Assembly (NCBI GenBank): GCA_035041965.1
Contig: JAPYMA010001343.1
Span: forward strand, 117,409-181,408
Direction of reading: 5' to 3'
Source of the DNA: Anisakis pegreffii
Lineage: Eukaryota > Nematoda > Chromadorea > Rhabditida > Anisakidae
Length of the DNA: 64,000 nucleotides
Below, in pieces: positions 1-12,543 of this stretch; position 1 is the first letter of the stretch; each line of letters opens with the position of its first letter. The notes under the pieces were generated by a model. It worked only from the letters and a program-made list of their open reading frames with translations. It was not told the origin of the DNA and did no database searches. The position numbers and the translations under genes are program-made.

Positions 1-1007
1 GCTCCGAAAATGCATCAAGAAACCGTCAGAATACATCCGTACAAAGAAAATTGCAGGAGAGAATTAAATAGCAGATCCGGCTGAATTGATCAATTTTTTA
101 GAATAGAAAATTCTATCCGTGAGTAATTAGATTAATAGCACATTCAAGATTAGGCATACAATGAAACTCTTCGCGGCCGCCGCTTATTCTAGCGTAAGAA
201 CACGTCCATCGGGAATGCATCGTGAGGCGAAACACCGTATTGCCTCTTAGGATTGCAAGCAATCCTATCTGCAACAACGAAATAAAATATTCCTACGAAG
301 GCGTATTTTCCAAGCTGAATTGCCATATGATACTGCATAAAGAGGATCGCTGTTTTGCTCATGTACGGCGTATAATGAATTAGGAGGATTGCATGAAGCG
401 CCGTCAAAATTGAATGGATTTTTGCAACCGGAAGGAGGCTTGAGATTTGTGAGTTCCCGTGTGGAATTCATGAATGCACTCAAAAAGAGACATCAAGCTA
501 CCATTGAGTTCGAAGGTTTGACATTTGATACTTTCTCATCATTACATGATATTGTACTTAAGAGAGTTAATGCTGAAAAGTATTTTTAGGGACTGCCGTT
601 ATCACCGGTTCCACAACGATTGTTCGTTGTCAGTGATTACTATAGCTACTTTGAAATGATCATTTCCATCGTTGTTACTGTTTTAAATATCTGTGTCTTC
701 GCTACTGTAATTTGATTGTTAATGATTCTCAGTTTTACTGTCACAATTAATACATTATTTAGGTTTAATATTCTTATTTTTTCATCATTATGATCAAAAA
801 TTTTTTACTCACTGCTCATCTCAATGATGTTTCGAAACGCATTGTTTGATTGGTAACACGATTTTTTCCTCACCAACGTCCATCGCTAAATTCACTTACT
901 CATTCATTCACAATTATTAATATCATGCCATCATTTATTAGATAAATGTTAAATGTGACCAAATCAAAACAATGGAAGTATGTGAAAATAATAACGCAAC
1001 TAAAATA

Positions 1008-1046
1008 CATATAAATAAATAAGTGAATAAATAAATAAATAAATAA
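1008..1046. repeat. AAAT microsatellite
   Basis: An imperfect run of AAAT/TAAA units is visible. It has no recognisable coding sequence next to it. It may be the tail of a lost non-LTR insertion, but nothing here proves that. Confidence 0.6.
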
Positions 1047-2090
1047 ACGTGAATATATGCTTGTATTTATTATCGATGTAAATATACAATAGTTGACCTT
1101 ATGTTCATGTAATGAAGGGAACACCGATAGATTATGATTGAAACTGAGAGAGTGTGATTTGGATCATAAAATATCACATAGTAGTGAGTGAGACTTAATT
1201 AATTATTCAAGTTTGACAACGTTAAGCGAACGAACACGCAACCAATGAACGTCGACAATCATCCTTCGTTGACGCTTTTACTGACAATCACCATTATATC
1301 ATCAACTACATCTGCTCATCACTCTCGACTTGTTGTTGCTTAATTCAGGATACAATCGAGATTATCAACTACGGGCGGTTACGAGCCAGAAGCCTTCAGT
1401 GCTACTTCCAATTCTACGAAGATGAGGAACTGCATCAGATGGGTCTTCTATCTAAAGGTGTCAGTGCAAATCCATATATGCAACGGCTCATGAGCAGATA
1501 AAAATATCGTGACACAAAATAAATCACATTATTGTGATTCAGAAATCTTCAATCTTCAACATATCGACCCCCGAATGTGGTAAAGTGAAAAAGGGAGATC
1601 GTTTCCAAACAAATAGTGTGATCTTGTTAGCTAATGATCATTCATCTCGCACAGGTTACCTGATACTTCGCTAATCTTCGTGCTGATATCACCGACAGTT
1701 TTTTACTATGAATATTGAATGAATACCGAAATTCTGGACTTACTGATACACAAAATTTTCATCTACAAATCAACTGACCTGCACGCTGTAGGTTTAAAAG
1801 TATCAGTATCACTATGAACATTGTAATTATTCCGAAATTTCAAGGAAATAAGATCATTGGAGTTCATCGAGCAAACTACTTGAACTTTAAAGTCTTTTAA
1901 TTGATAGTAACTTGACGCAACCCCTCAAGATTGGTTAAAAAGTGATCAATTCATTTCGAAATCAGAAACGAAAAATTTGCTACTGTTTGGGCCATCACCA
2001 AACCGATCGATTTTATTGAGAAATATTGCGATAAGAAATTTCAATATGTCTTTTTTTGATGGTGTCTATGAATGGATTTTTATGAATGGA

Positions 2091-2545
2091 CTGTGGACAT
2101 CGACTGTGGAACGGTTGAAAAGTGGTTCACATGAAATCTCTGCGATTCGAATAGAGTCAATGATCGAGAAATTCAATTGTTCAGATAAAATTTGGGTGAG
2201 GCGTAGCACTGATGACGGCAAATATCAAATGAATTTATTCATTTATGCAGACAAAAGAACGAGTCTAAAGAAATTACTATAGTTGGTGAATCTACTTCAT
2301 CTGCACCACTCTTCTGTTTTATCTACAACTACGTCAACTTCAAAGAGCACAGTCGATACCGGCTGGATTGTTTCAATCGTGTTCATAATATCATTTGTGT
2401 TGATGCTGAGTGCTGCAATCGGTATATTTGTGTACTGCTACCTGGAAAGAAGAAGAGAAGAAAAAAACGCCCAACATCACACCATCCAGAAATCCAACAT
2501 CACCTTAATAAAGCATCTTTGGAAATTAAACAGTCAGCAGCATTA
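2091..2545 (+). pseudogene. Mucin-like membrane glycoprotein, 3' fragment (copy A paralogue)
   Basis: This is the remnant of the gene that is complete in copy C. The first part (2091-2270) matches the end of an ectodomain module, with the core HEISAIRIESMIEKFNCS followed by a basic VRRS site and a GKYQMNLFIY strand. A 1-nt frameshift near 2265-2280 and a TAG stop break the frame. After a Ser/Thr stretch, the transmembrane segment (GWIVSIVFIISFVLMLSAA) and a basic stop-transfer sequence (ERRREE) are kept. The signal exon, the Thr-rich array and most of the ectodomain are missing. The sequence jumps from the upstream flank (which matches 11790-11846) straight into the 3' part at TGTGGACATCGAC/TGTGGAACG, so one large deletion, perhaps at the short TGTGGA match, created it. 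Confidence 0.75.
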
Positions 2546-3095
2546 ATTATACAAGTAACGCAACGAATCAAAGAGTTAATCCGCAAATATACTCGTGAAC
2601 CACAGTGACTTTTTGATCAACGTCTTGTAAAATTAAGCTTTGTGAATTTCTTTTCTATACTAAAGGATCTTATAAGTTCTAATAAATCCTTCGATGCAGG
2701 TGCATTTACGTATGATCGATCCATGAACATGATGAAATGGAGATAAATGTTAAAAAGCAAACCTAAATCATAGTAAGGTACAAATAAGATTTTTCGTAAG
2801 CAAGCACGTTGAACGATGATTTTGGTATAAACCGGTGATCTCTTGTTTATTGTTTGCGTTTTCTTGTGTATCTCTCTATAGTGCTTTGCATATCATGTAT
2901 TCTCTGACCATCATTGGCAACATGTGATCATTGTTTCGTAATCAGCTAATCTCAACCACTATATAGGTAGCTCAGTGTGGTTATATCAGTTCCTCAGTAT
3001 TAGTCAGTCAGTGTGTTGTTCGGGTATCCAGTGTTGTTGTTGTGTATGAGCCATCATCGGCATCATTCGTCACTCAACCGTCAGTGTATCTTCAC

Positions 3096-3560
3096 TAGGG
3101 TTTGCACGGGATCCCGAGATTACAGTTCTGATCCCGATCCCGGCATTTAAGTTTTGAAAAATCCCGGGATTTTGGGATTTGATAAAACAGGTTGTTGTGG
3201 TGGTAACCACTGATTATTGATCTTGCTTCGATCATTATGTGCTAGATCGTTTTCGCGCCTATCATTCTCGTGTCTAATTCTGATTAGTTGATTGTAACTA
3301 TATAAGGTCTCCTCAATCATACCATGAGTGATCATTGTTCTGTTTCGTCTTGCGTGCATCGGCCGTGTATTGTCTACAGTGCTTACCCTGTGTTGTGTGT
3401 GTACTTCACCCCCATTGTTATTGTTGTGTTTAAGCCCAATAAATAATAGCTATTTTTCCATTGTCACCACTCGGCAACACAACACAGGTCAATTTGACTG
3501 ACATGATCAACGACAGCTCGATGAACTTTTACGTAACATTTCATTGAATATTGAACTTTT
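3096..3560 (+). mobile_element. hAT-type MITE, 3'-truncated, interrupted by a solo LTR
   Basis: It starts with the family terminal sequence TAGGGTTTGCACGGGATCC and the GGGATC-rich subterminal block found in the complete copies at 8504 and 18148. At 3192 it is interrupted by a solo LTR. It resumes at 3485 with CAGGTCAATTTG, the same sequence that is continuous at about 18250. It then lacks about 140 bp of interior sequence and fades out after about 3550. No right terminus is visible. Confidence 0.75.
3193..3484 (+). mobile_element. Solo LTR
   Basis: This 292-bp insertion begins TGTTGTGG and ends CACAACA, with 5-bp target duplications CAGGT at 3188-3192 and 3485-3489. The MITE copy at 18148 shows the uninterrupted target (CAGGTCAATTTG), which proves the insertion. 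It contains a TATA-like sequence (CTATATAAGG, about 3298) and an AATAAA signal near 3440. TG...CA ends, 5-bp duplications and similar ends on the solo LTR at 53032 fit a BEL/Pao or gypsy element; the parent family is not determined. Confidence 0.8.
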
Positions 3561-3949
3561 AAATCAAAAGTAGAAGAGTGGAACATTTCAAAAAAATTTC
3601 ATTTGGAAGAAAATATAATTTGTAGCTAAAAAAATTTAATTTGGAAGCATAAGTTGGTCATTAATACGAGGCCGGGCAAATACTCTAGATCTCAAGATCA
3701 TGCTTTGTTTTTGCGATCATTTTGTAAGAACACTGAAGCCACCAGCAGTATTTCTTCTTTGATGAACGCATAAATATTTGCACGTCAATTTCACTGTTCC
3801 CATTCAGAGTGCACTTTAACATTAATGAAAAAAGAATGTAAAGTCATTCTGTCTTTGCTAATCAATGTTGAAGCGCTGTCTTTCCATTGTTGTTTATTTT
3901 TGTGCGGATGCTTTTAATCAACCAACAACTTGCTTCGACCCATAAGCAA

Positions 3950-5695
3950 TGAATCAGAAGCTGACACCATTTGTGTCTGTGACATTGATAGGGCCCATCA
4001 GATCGATTCCGGCGTGACTGAAGGGGCGAGTTTCAGTGAAGCGACTTTGGGGATAGTTTGGCACCAAGGGAAGTTGGAATGGTTTAGCGAACCATTTGCG
4101 GCACACCATGCATGAACGTTTCTCACGGTAGAGCACCCTTCAGGGATCCAATATTGTTCGCGAAGCTTCGTGAGAGTGCTGTTAACACCAGAATGACACA
4201 ACTCTTGATGTGTTTTCATTATTAATAGGCGAGTTTCCAAGCGCTTCCGAGGTAAAAAGCAAAGATTCGATGGCAAACGTCCACTACATCGCCATATTTG
4301 CTGTTCATCGAGATGTAATTCCCATTTTTCGATATCGGTTTTATCGATGCCGTTTTGTGTTTGACGTAATAAAACCGTTTCTGCAAGTGCGAGGTTGCGT
4401 GCTGTAAATAGGGTGTTGGATGAGCATATATTGGACAGCCATGAAGCGTGCGTGGGAGCGAGTTTCTTGATGAAGCGGAGGATGTAAGCTATGGTTCGAC
4501 GTAGTTTGCTCCAGTTGTTAAAGCGTTGAGTGTCAATGAATTTAATAGGCGGTGGGGTGGTCAATACTTGAGCTGTAAATGATGCGATATTGGGAAATTG
4601 CTCGTGTTTGTCGTCATCATCAATATCTTTGGTATCGCAATAAGCACTTTTGGGCTAGAAAGATTTATCTTGACTTAACCATGCTGGTCCTGACCACCAC
4701 AAAGTTGCTGTTATCAGTTCCACCGGAGTTAAGCCTCGCGTGGCTATATCTGCTGGGTTGTCGTGTGATGGTACGTATCGCATTTCGAGGTCTTTTATCT
4801 CTTGTATTGCTTCAGCGCGGTTCTTATGAAAACGTGGTTGTTTGGAAGGATCAGCTTTCGTTCAACATAGAACACACTTAGAATCGGTCCACAAAAACTT
4901 GAGTGAGGATTCTAAATGCAGTTCTTTCACAGCGTATTGTATTAATTTCGCTCCAATGAATGCTTCTAATAGTTCGAGTTTGGGGATGGTGATCGATTTG
5001 ATAGGAGTAAGACGACACTTAGCGCAGTTGATTGAGACAGCTGCTTCCGATGCAGGATCATTTTTGTAGCTGCGAATGTAAATGAGGGCAGCATATGCTT
5101 TCCGAAAGGTATGGACGAAGCAGTGAAGTTGTATGTTGTTTTCATTCAAATTTAGAATGATTGATCGTGGTGATTCGAAACTGGTGGGAGACCATGACTG
5201 GTAGAAGAGATTCCATTGGTTGTGTAGCGATTCGGGTGTGCGATTATCCCAATTTATCTGTTCTTTCCAGAGCTTTTGATGGAAGAGTTTGGCTTGAAGC
5301 GTGATTGGTAATAACATTCCTAACGGATCGAATATGGAAGCGATGAATTGAACGATTTATCTTTTCGTTTGAAGCGAATTTGGAATCGGCGGGATTTCCC
5401 AGACGAGAGTGTCCGTTTGTGGCTTCCACGAAACTCCCAATACTTTTATCGACTGGTTATTGGAAAGAGTGCGATCTGCCCCGGGAATAGCTTCGTTGAC
5501 TGAGTTTCCATTTGATAAAAATTCTCGGAGATTCATTTTCGCTATTGCAAATAGCTGCTTTATTTCTTTATAAGCGCTGATAGTTTCAAGTGTGGTATCG
5601 AATGTCATGACCATATAGTCGACAAAAAAGGTGAAATATAATGATGCATTTTTGATGTGGTAAACATTTTTGCTGTCCATCGCACGGGGCAATCC
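3950..5695 (-). pseudogene. BEL/Pao retrotransposon pol fragment
   Basis: Reading the minus strand from high to low coordinates gives the pol order of a BEL/Pao element, broken by frameshifts. At 5692-5357 is the reverse transcriptase around the active site, where the YVDD-type motif reads FVDYMVM, so the second catalytic Asp is Tyr. NLREFLSNG follows, which is typical of Pao. At 5317-4862 is the connection/RNase H region with SITIPKLELLEAFIGAKL and LWTDSKCV. At 4564-3954 is the integrase zinc-binding region (HQELCHSGVNSTL...REQYWIPEG, then CMVCRKW) and the first catalytic Asp in AGIDLMGPI. gag, protease, LTRs and the integrase end are missing. It is a dead 5'- and 3'-truncated copy inside duplication A. 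Confidence 0.85.
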
Positions 5696-6289
5696 GTACA
5701 GTTATTTTCCATGACTTTCACTGCTCACTCTCCAGGAAAAAAACTTTACTGGCATATTGCTACCAGAATCAAAAGCATTTTCGCAATGATCACAAGGATG
5801 GAATTCGTTTTCGATGGTCTGGCGTCTATTTTCCGCCAGTACATGTATAAGTGATTAAAAACCGATGCTGGGCGACAATAGTAAACCAATCAGGGAGGAC
5901 AAACTCATATTTTAGAGCAGTTTTCCTCGCAGTGTTAGACCGGTTCGGCACATTCGCAATTCCCAAATGAGAATTTTCGAGGCCTCGAAAAAAAGCTGCA
6001 TAAAAGGCGAGTATCGGAACAATGATAATTGCAATGCACACTTACTGTGCAGTGCATTCGCTTATGTGGTACTGTATGTTAAGAGTAATCATTATGCATT
6101 TTGCTGAGGACATCGATTATCTGGCCATGTAAAAAGGTATCATAACTTTTATAAAGTGTTTTTGGCCATGTCATTATTGCATACCTAGGATAAGTTAGTA
6201 TAAAACGCAAAATTGAAACGCTGCACTCCTCACTTCGCGATCAAACTGCATTTACATCACGGTCTTGCCGCTCCAAAATGATAATAATA

Positions 6290-7518
6290 GTGATAGTTAT
6301 AATGATAATAGTAATAATAATACAATAGCAGTAATAATATTAAAAAAACAACGTTTTTAACCAGCGTTTCGGCACTAAGGTTATCATCAGGATATTTTTG
6401 GTATAGCACTGAATGATATTGATATAGGGATTAATTAACAATGAAATTGGTCTGTTAGCTGTGATCATTAGGATTCCGGACAGTATCATGGTAATGGTCT
6501 ATAAATTGGTTATTATTTGGATGATGATATAGGGAGGTGAATGAAAGAGAGTGGAATGTGGAGAATGATAAGTAGTGTGACTAAATATTGATGAAAACAT
6601 TTCATGAATGAAGTTTGGCTGGAGATCAGGATGTCAGACAGATGTCGCGAAAGAAAAAACACTGATGAATCAAACGCTCGTGAGACCGTAACATTAATAT
6701 AAATTTCGTCTTTTTTTTCAATGTATCAGTGTGTTTCGATTCTATTAATCATCTTCTACAATAATCTCATAATGTAATACCGGTATATGATTCAGCTCTG
6801 GGACTGGCACCTGTATATCAATCCTTATCTTCAAATTGTAACGGCTGCAAGTACAGCGATATTTTTTTGATTAGATATCTTTTATCAAATATCTATCATC
6901 TTTTTAAGACTGTAATAACTGCACAAAAAACCGTTATTCACCACTTACAGTTCTGTGAAACGTCATAATTTTGTTACTTTCACATCATTAAATCACGCCT
7001 CCAAGATACTTAAATATTCGAAAATATTTGGCTTGATCTTGTTCGTTACTTGAGTTTGGTCGTTGCTTGATTGATTTATTCGTTGCTTGATTAATTCGTC
7101 TTTCTTGTTTGATTCGCCACTTAGTTCAACAATTCGTTATTCATCGATAGTCAGGGATACTTTAGTGCTGGATCGAACTCGTTAACGGGGACTACTAACA
7201 AGATTAAAGTAACTTCAGCGACCAGTCGAAGATTTATTCAAAACCTACCTGATAATTGCTATACTCGAATTTTGTATCGTATTGTTGTTGATCTTCATTA
7301 TGATCATGATTATTGACCGAGCTAATTGTTATCGCTCATCTTATTTAAAGTAATAATAACCATGGTTTCACTACTAATCTTCGTGCACTACACCTCAATA
7401 CCTAGCATTTCAGTTGCTACATTAGCGAATGTCAACACAATAAATTTCCAAATTCGCTACATATGGAGGATGATAGACGTTGCCCGAGATAATTCAAAGC
7501 CAGAGCCGTTTCTTTCTT
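6290..7518. other. Intergenic: AT-rich simple repeat and possible Penelope-like tail
   Basis: Positions 6290-6345 are ATA/ATG-type simple repeats. They are followed at about 6350-6390 by CGTTTCGGCACTAAGG and TATCATCAGG, a style of sequence often seen near Penelope-like elements. Beyond this I see no coding sequence or structured RNA in the stretch. Confidence 0.3.
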
Positions 7519-8300
7519 TTAATCAGTTGATTGTTTTGGCTTTTGTATGGGTTGTGCTTCCAATATTTTACGTTGAACAATGCTGATTAAATTTGTCATT
7601 ATTTTGATCAATGTCGTCAGTGATGAAATTTTAGGGTATTTTCTGCGATGCAGTGCTAGATGCAGGATGCTTTTGCAGGATGTTGCATCCGGCTTCTTCA
7701 ACGCCCTGATGTGTTCTGTTATGCGAAGGTGTAGTGTCTCCCACTCCCTCAATGTATCTCTCCCCACATTTACATTCAATCATATAAATACAACCCATTG
7801 CATTTCAAGAGTCCGTTTTGTTGGTCAGACAAATTATACAGTCAGGCTTAGTACAAAGCTGGTTGTAAGTCGGGATTTGATCAGGATATTCATCAGTGTT
7901 GTGGATGGAGTGATAGTGACATTAATTGAGAGAGTGCTTTTTCGAACGACCTTTTCAACTTCAGCAAGATATTTGTAACGAGACGGTATCTGAAGCTTAC
8001 CAATAAAAACACACCCATTCAACCTCTCTTTCTAAACCAAAAGGTCAACATAATCAAGCAGTTCAAAAATACCGCACAGGAACTCTCCACAACACACAAT
8101 AGCAAAGCTAAACAATCTTGGCATGGATACAATTTAAAAAATGAGAACAACTGAACCACAGTGGAGCGCAAAAATCGGGTTAGTTTGAAGATACCATTCA
8201 TGGCGAATCGTCCACACTTCAATTTGAATGGCTCATTCGAAAAAGCACTGTCCCAATTAATGTCATCATCATCCCACCCTCAACACTGAAGAAATTATGA
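7519..8300 (-). pseudogene. Penelope-like element fragment with GIY-YIG endonuclease region
   Basis: On the minus strand, conceptual pieces in shifting frames give the C-terminal endonuclease region of a Penelope-like retroelement. A cysteine cluster (CTKPDCIICLTNKTDS, then a stop) precedes YMIECKCGERYI, the part of a GIY-YIG domain usually followed by a G-E-T-G-R-like sequence. A +1 frameshift then leads into LHLRITEHIRALKKPDATS, the conserved helix with the catalytic Arg/Glu region. A linker (TLSINVTITPSTTLMNIL) lies upstream at 7830-7940. The same linker sequence reappears on the plus strand at 8236-8295, so two pieces sit in inverted orientation. Several stops and frameshifts make this non-functional. 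The limits are approximate. Confidence 0.7.
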
Positions 8301-8503
8301 ACAGAGATAATAGATGCTCAATGGATGCACCACAATATCGTGAATGTTCTAACATTGCAAGTAATATGTTTTGCACTCCTTCCTTTTCATCGTGAAGCGA
8401 CACACCTTAGTAGTCCTATAGTCATGTTCTTTTGTGCTGCGGTAGGCCTTGGTGTATTTGGCATAAAGGCCATGAGAATTAAACTTGTTTTCCATGATCT
8501 GAG

Positions 8504-9611
8504 TAGGGTTTGCGCGGGATCCTGGGATTTTAGTTCAGATCCCGATCCCGGGATTAAAGTTTTGAAAAATCCTGGGATCTCGGGATTTGTTAAAACAGGT
8601 CAGTTTGCGTAAATTTTGATAGATAGTGTGTCCATCTTGAAGCAAGCCTTAATCACTCCCATCTCATTCATATGCACTCTTCTTTGCTGTTTGCCCTCTA
8701 TCATTGATGAATAGCTAAGGAAATAGACGCAAGTTGGACGAATGACGTGATCAACGACAGCTCGATGAACTTTTACGCAACATTTCATTGAATATTTAAC
8801 TGATTATTCTGCTCTCCATTGGTTTATATCACGCTCATCTGGATGCATTTCTATGTAGACTAACAGATAATCACATTTTCTAATAAGAACCAAAAGCAAC
8901 AAAGTTCAACGAAATTTTGAGTCGTTTCCTCCCACGCGTTTTTTTCGGCTTCAATATTCCATCTGTTAATTCAACTGCATGTTTTAAAGATTGCAAGTCT
9001 TTTTACTTCGCTAATTGGAAACACTTTCATCCGATCGAAATGTACATAATTCTCACTGATTGCGAGTTCACTCATAGTGAGAATTCATTGTCGAAGTGAG
9101 CAAAATTGTTCCATTCAAAAGGATCTTAAAGGATAAGTGACTTGGAATGTTCCATCCAAAAAAGGATAAGTGACATGGAAATGTACTCGACATTTCCATG
9201 ATCTCTGATCAAAATTATCAAACATTTAAGTGCTCGATGGTTCGATGAAAATCCATTGCGGATTTTTATTCACTTTTTAGATAAACTCTGAACATTTAAT
9301 TTATTCAAAATTCAAATGATATGATTCATGTGATGCATTTCTTTCGTAAAAAATCGAAATTTTTGAAATGGCAGAATTCACTTGACGTTACCACTGACAC
9401 TGTGAGAAAAAATGGACTTGAAACATTGCAAATAAGTGTTTGAGAATCAATAATTTAACTCCTCTCTGATTAATAGTGGACACATTGGTCCGAAAAAATG
9501 TGTTTGAACATGTCCCGCATCGATATTACAAAAATTGTTCGATCCCGGGATTATCCCAGGACCAGAAATCAATCCCCGGGTTGAAAAAACGTCGGGATTT
9601 TGCAAACCCTA
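8504..9611 (+). mobile_element. hAT-type non-autonomous element (MITE), complete
   Basis: This 1108-bp element has terminal inverted repeats TAGGGTTTGCG...TGCAAACCCTA and 8-bp target duplications GATCTGAG at 8496-8503 and 9612-9619. The pre-insertion site is preserved in duplication copy C at 29396-29403, so the insertion happened after that duplication. Both subterminal regions are rich in GGGATCCC/ATCCCGGG motifs. It has no transposase. An 8-bp duplication and TAGGG termini point to the hAT superfamily. The same family recurs at 3096 and 18148. Confidence 0.88.
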
Positions 9612-12497
9612 GATCTGAGCAAACGAACTGTAGGAAAAACTGACGTTCATGTTATAATTTTAATTCATGTTTTTGCTAATCGCTGATAGTAATCATGAAT
9701 TCTGCTGCTTAAAATGGAGTTTGATTGCATTCTGTCAATGGTCACTATCATACATTAAGAATGTGAATTCGCCGATTCGGAACAACTTTGCACTGTACGA
9801 ACCGAATTTTCCAACCAAAACGATCACAGATTAGTTGATACAATTTGTGTGAATAATATGCACGCGTTCTTTCGCCTAATTATTGAAAAGAGGAAATCTA
9901 TTGAAGACAACTCAGCCACACTAAGAATTCTGCTACCGCGCAGATCACGTTCCACACGGTACAATGCAGCTTGTGTTCGACGGGCAGGGAAGAACGGATG
10001 AAGATGCTGTTGTCGAAAACGAACATAACGATCGGAAAAATATAAGTTGCAGTATGCAAAAACGTCCAGCGTGTAATGAAGTTGCATAATTACGTGAAAC
10101 GGCTCTCATAGTCAGTTCTGAATCGACGTGTGAAGCCTGAAAGATGTTTTAAACTCGTCACCTGACATTTAGAATTGACAAATGCACTAGGATAGAGAAG
10201 TCAAACACCACTGGCATTAGAAGTTTTCACATTTCAATATTGTTTTCATCGTACAGTGAGATCACTTTCACGAAAAGCAATGCTGAAACATTCTAAGTGA
10301 TTGCCGCTATTACCACCGTTACTATGGATTATATCATTGCGATTGCTAGTTGTCAGTGAATACTGTCGCTACTTTGAAAATCGTTATTTTTATCATTTTC
10401 GCTGTTTTGAGTGTTCGTAATGTGATATTGCTATTGCAGCATTATAAGGTACGATTCACATTTTTCCTCTCATAATTAATGTATTGTTCTTATTTAATAC
10501 TTTTGTGATAATCGTCACATCGCAGCAATGTCACAATTTTTTTCATCACTGCTTATCTCCATTGAATTGTTCTCGTGATACACTTACTCATCGTTTGCTC
10601 TGTGATGTTTTAAACCGTATCATTCGATTTGTGATGCGATTTTTTCATCGCCAATGAGCCGTGCAAGATTCACTTACTGATTCACTCATAAACATCCATG
10701 TCAGCTCTTGTTATGTCATGGTTTATGCTGAATGTAAACAAATAAGGATCATGGAAGTAAGTAAAAACAGCTAGTTTTAAGATTGCATGCTTGTATTCAT
10801 TATGCATGCATGTAGACATATAGTAGTTAACACATGTTCTTCTGATTGAGATAATGCTGATAAATAGTGACTGAAAATGACAAAATGTGATTTGGAACAT
10901 AAACTATCACACAATAACGAGTGATAATTAAATAATTTTTCAAGTTTGACAACGTTAGGCGACACTCGTCATTAATTGACGCTTTTACCGACAATCGGCA
11001 TTATATCATCATCTACATCTGCTCATGACCTTTTACTTATTATTCAGGATACAATCGAAATTATCAAGTATGCGCAGTCGCTCGCCAACAACCTTCAGTG
11101 CTAATCCTGATTCTATGAGAATGAGGAAATTTGCCTCAAAAATACCTTCCATCTGAAGGTGGCAGTGTAAAACCACACAGGCAACGGCTAACCACAGGAA
11201 ACTTCAAACCGCAATATTGCGATAAGAAATTTTCCTTTTTCACAATGTAGAGCGTTATATGGGGCCAAATAAGAGAGGAAAATCGTTCCCAAACGAATAA
11301 TGAGTTCTCAATTGGTGACCATTTATCTCGCATAGGTTATCTGATCAGTTCGTTTATCTTCATGCTGATATCACCCCACCATGACTCGATATTTTCCCTG
11401 CAAGCCACCACTGTTTCAAGCAAAGTCACCTTTCAGTTGTGAATTAAATACTCCGATGGCTGAATGAATGCTCAAATTTTGGACTCACTGGAATGGAAAA
11501 TGTTCATTACTAAACCAACTGACCTGCACAGAGCAGGTTCCAAAAGTACCATTATCATTTTATACTTTGACATTATCCCGAAAATCCAAGGAAACAAGAT
11601 CATCACAGTCCAACGAGCAAACTATTTGAACTTTAAGTTCGTTAAATTGATAGCAACTTTATGCTGTCCCTCAACATTGGTTAAAAATGATCTATTTATT
11701 TCGAAATCAGAAATCAAAAATGTGCTCTTGTTTGGACCATCACCAGACACGTCGATTTTATTGAGAAATATTGTGATAAGAAATTTTAATCTGTCATTTT
11801 TTGATGGTTTTTATGAATGGATTGGGTCATTGTGGACATCGACATAATAGGTTTACCGCTTGTCGTCAGATTGAGCATAGTTTTATCGGGATTCCAAGCA
11901 ATTCATACACCAAACAAGCATCAAACTCTTACCACCTCTCTATCTGCAATCACCCTTTTTCGGCCTTTAAAATTGTGACTCTCCCGTGTATACTACCGAT
12001 TTCTCCTTCATTTTACATTCAGGTCACTCACCAGTGAATTCACATTACTCAATTTATCCAACCGTTCCAAATTTGTTCTCCTATTATACATAATTTCCAA
12101 ATTCTATTTTTTGACAGCCACTCATTTTTCAACGACCCGTTCACATAATGGGGTACCTTAGGAAAATTTATGAAACAAATCCCCTTGGCAGATATTCCTA
12201 AAGTTTGATGAAATTGAACGTTCTCCCTAGAAATTTGGCCTTATTTTGTGGTTGTCAACTGATACGGAGTTTGAAACCCCTTCCCAGACACTATTCAAGT
12301 CCTAGTATGGGTCACGACGATTCACAAATCAAGTAAGTTTTCATCTGAACAAGGTAACCAATTGATCCTTTGTATTATCAGTATTCTGGGTTAACAGTAA
12401 CCTATTGAAGAATTCAAATGGCTGATTGAAAATCCGTTGTGGCCGCCAATCATAACGACCATTACTTTTCAATCCCAATCTTGAATCATCTGACAGA

Positions 12498-12543
12498 ATG
12501 AGATTGTTATTGGTCGGCTTTCTTACTGTCAACATGTGTTCAG
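12498..12543 (+). pseudogene. Orphan signal-peptide exon of the mucin-like family
   Basis: ATG opens MRLLLVGFLTVNMCS, a short hydrophobic signal peptide, and the reading stops in phase 1 at a GT donor (TCAG/GTCAG). It matches the first exon of the intact gene at 20864-20909 in sequence, length and splice phase. No second exon follows. The downstream DNA passes from intron-like sequence (12840-12960 aligns with 21190-21310) to the 3' flank of the locus, so the coding body was deleted. If transcribed, it would encode only a signal peptide. Confidence 0.7.

Larger units (their letters stand above)
1..9690 (+). repeat. Segmental duplication copy A (mucin-family locus)
   Basis: This is the first of three diverged tandem copies of one genomic segment. 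Non-coding stretches align by eye with the other copies: about 390-590 with 10090-10290 and 17480-17650; about 1206-1330 with 10941-11010 and 19431-19540; about 1800-2090 with 11470-11846 and 19860-20170; about 5690-5900 with 13490-13680 and 28210-28440; about 8330-8503 with 29260-29400. The copy contains a broken 3' gene fragment, BEL/Pao debris, a Penelope-like fragment and two hAT MITE copies. The left edge may lie outside the window and the right edge is approximate. Positions 1-390 and 590-1970 hold no gene that I can see. Confidence 0.65.

Noticed and set aside
7580..7978. Plus-strand frame of 132 codons
   Set aside because: It is antisense to the Penelope-like fragment, whose conserved motifs are on the minus strand.
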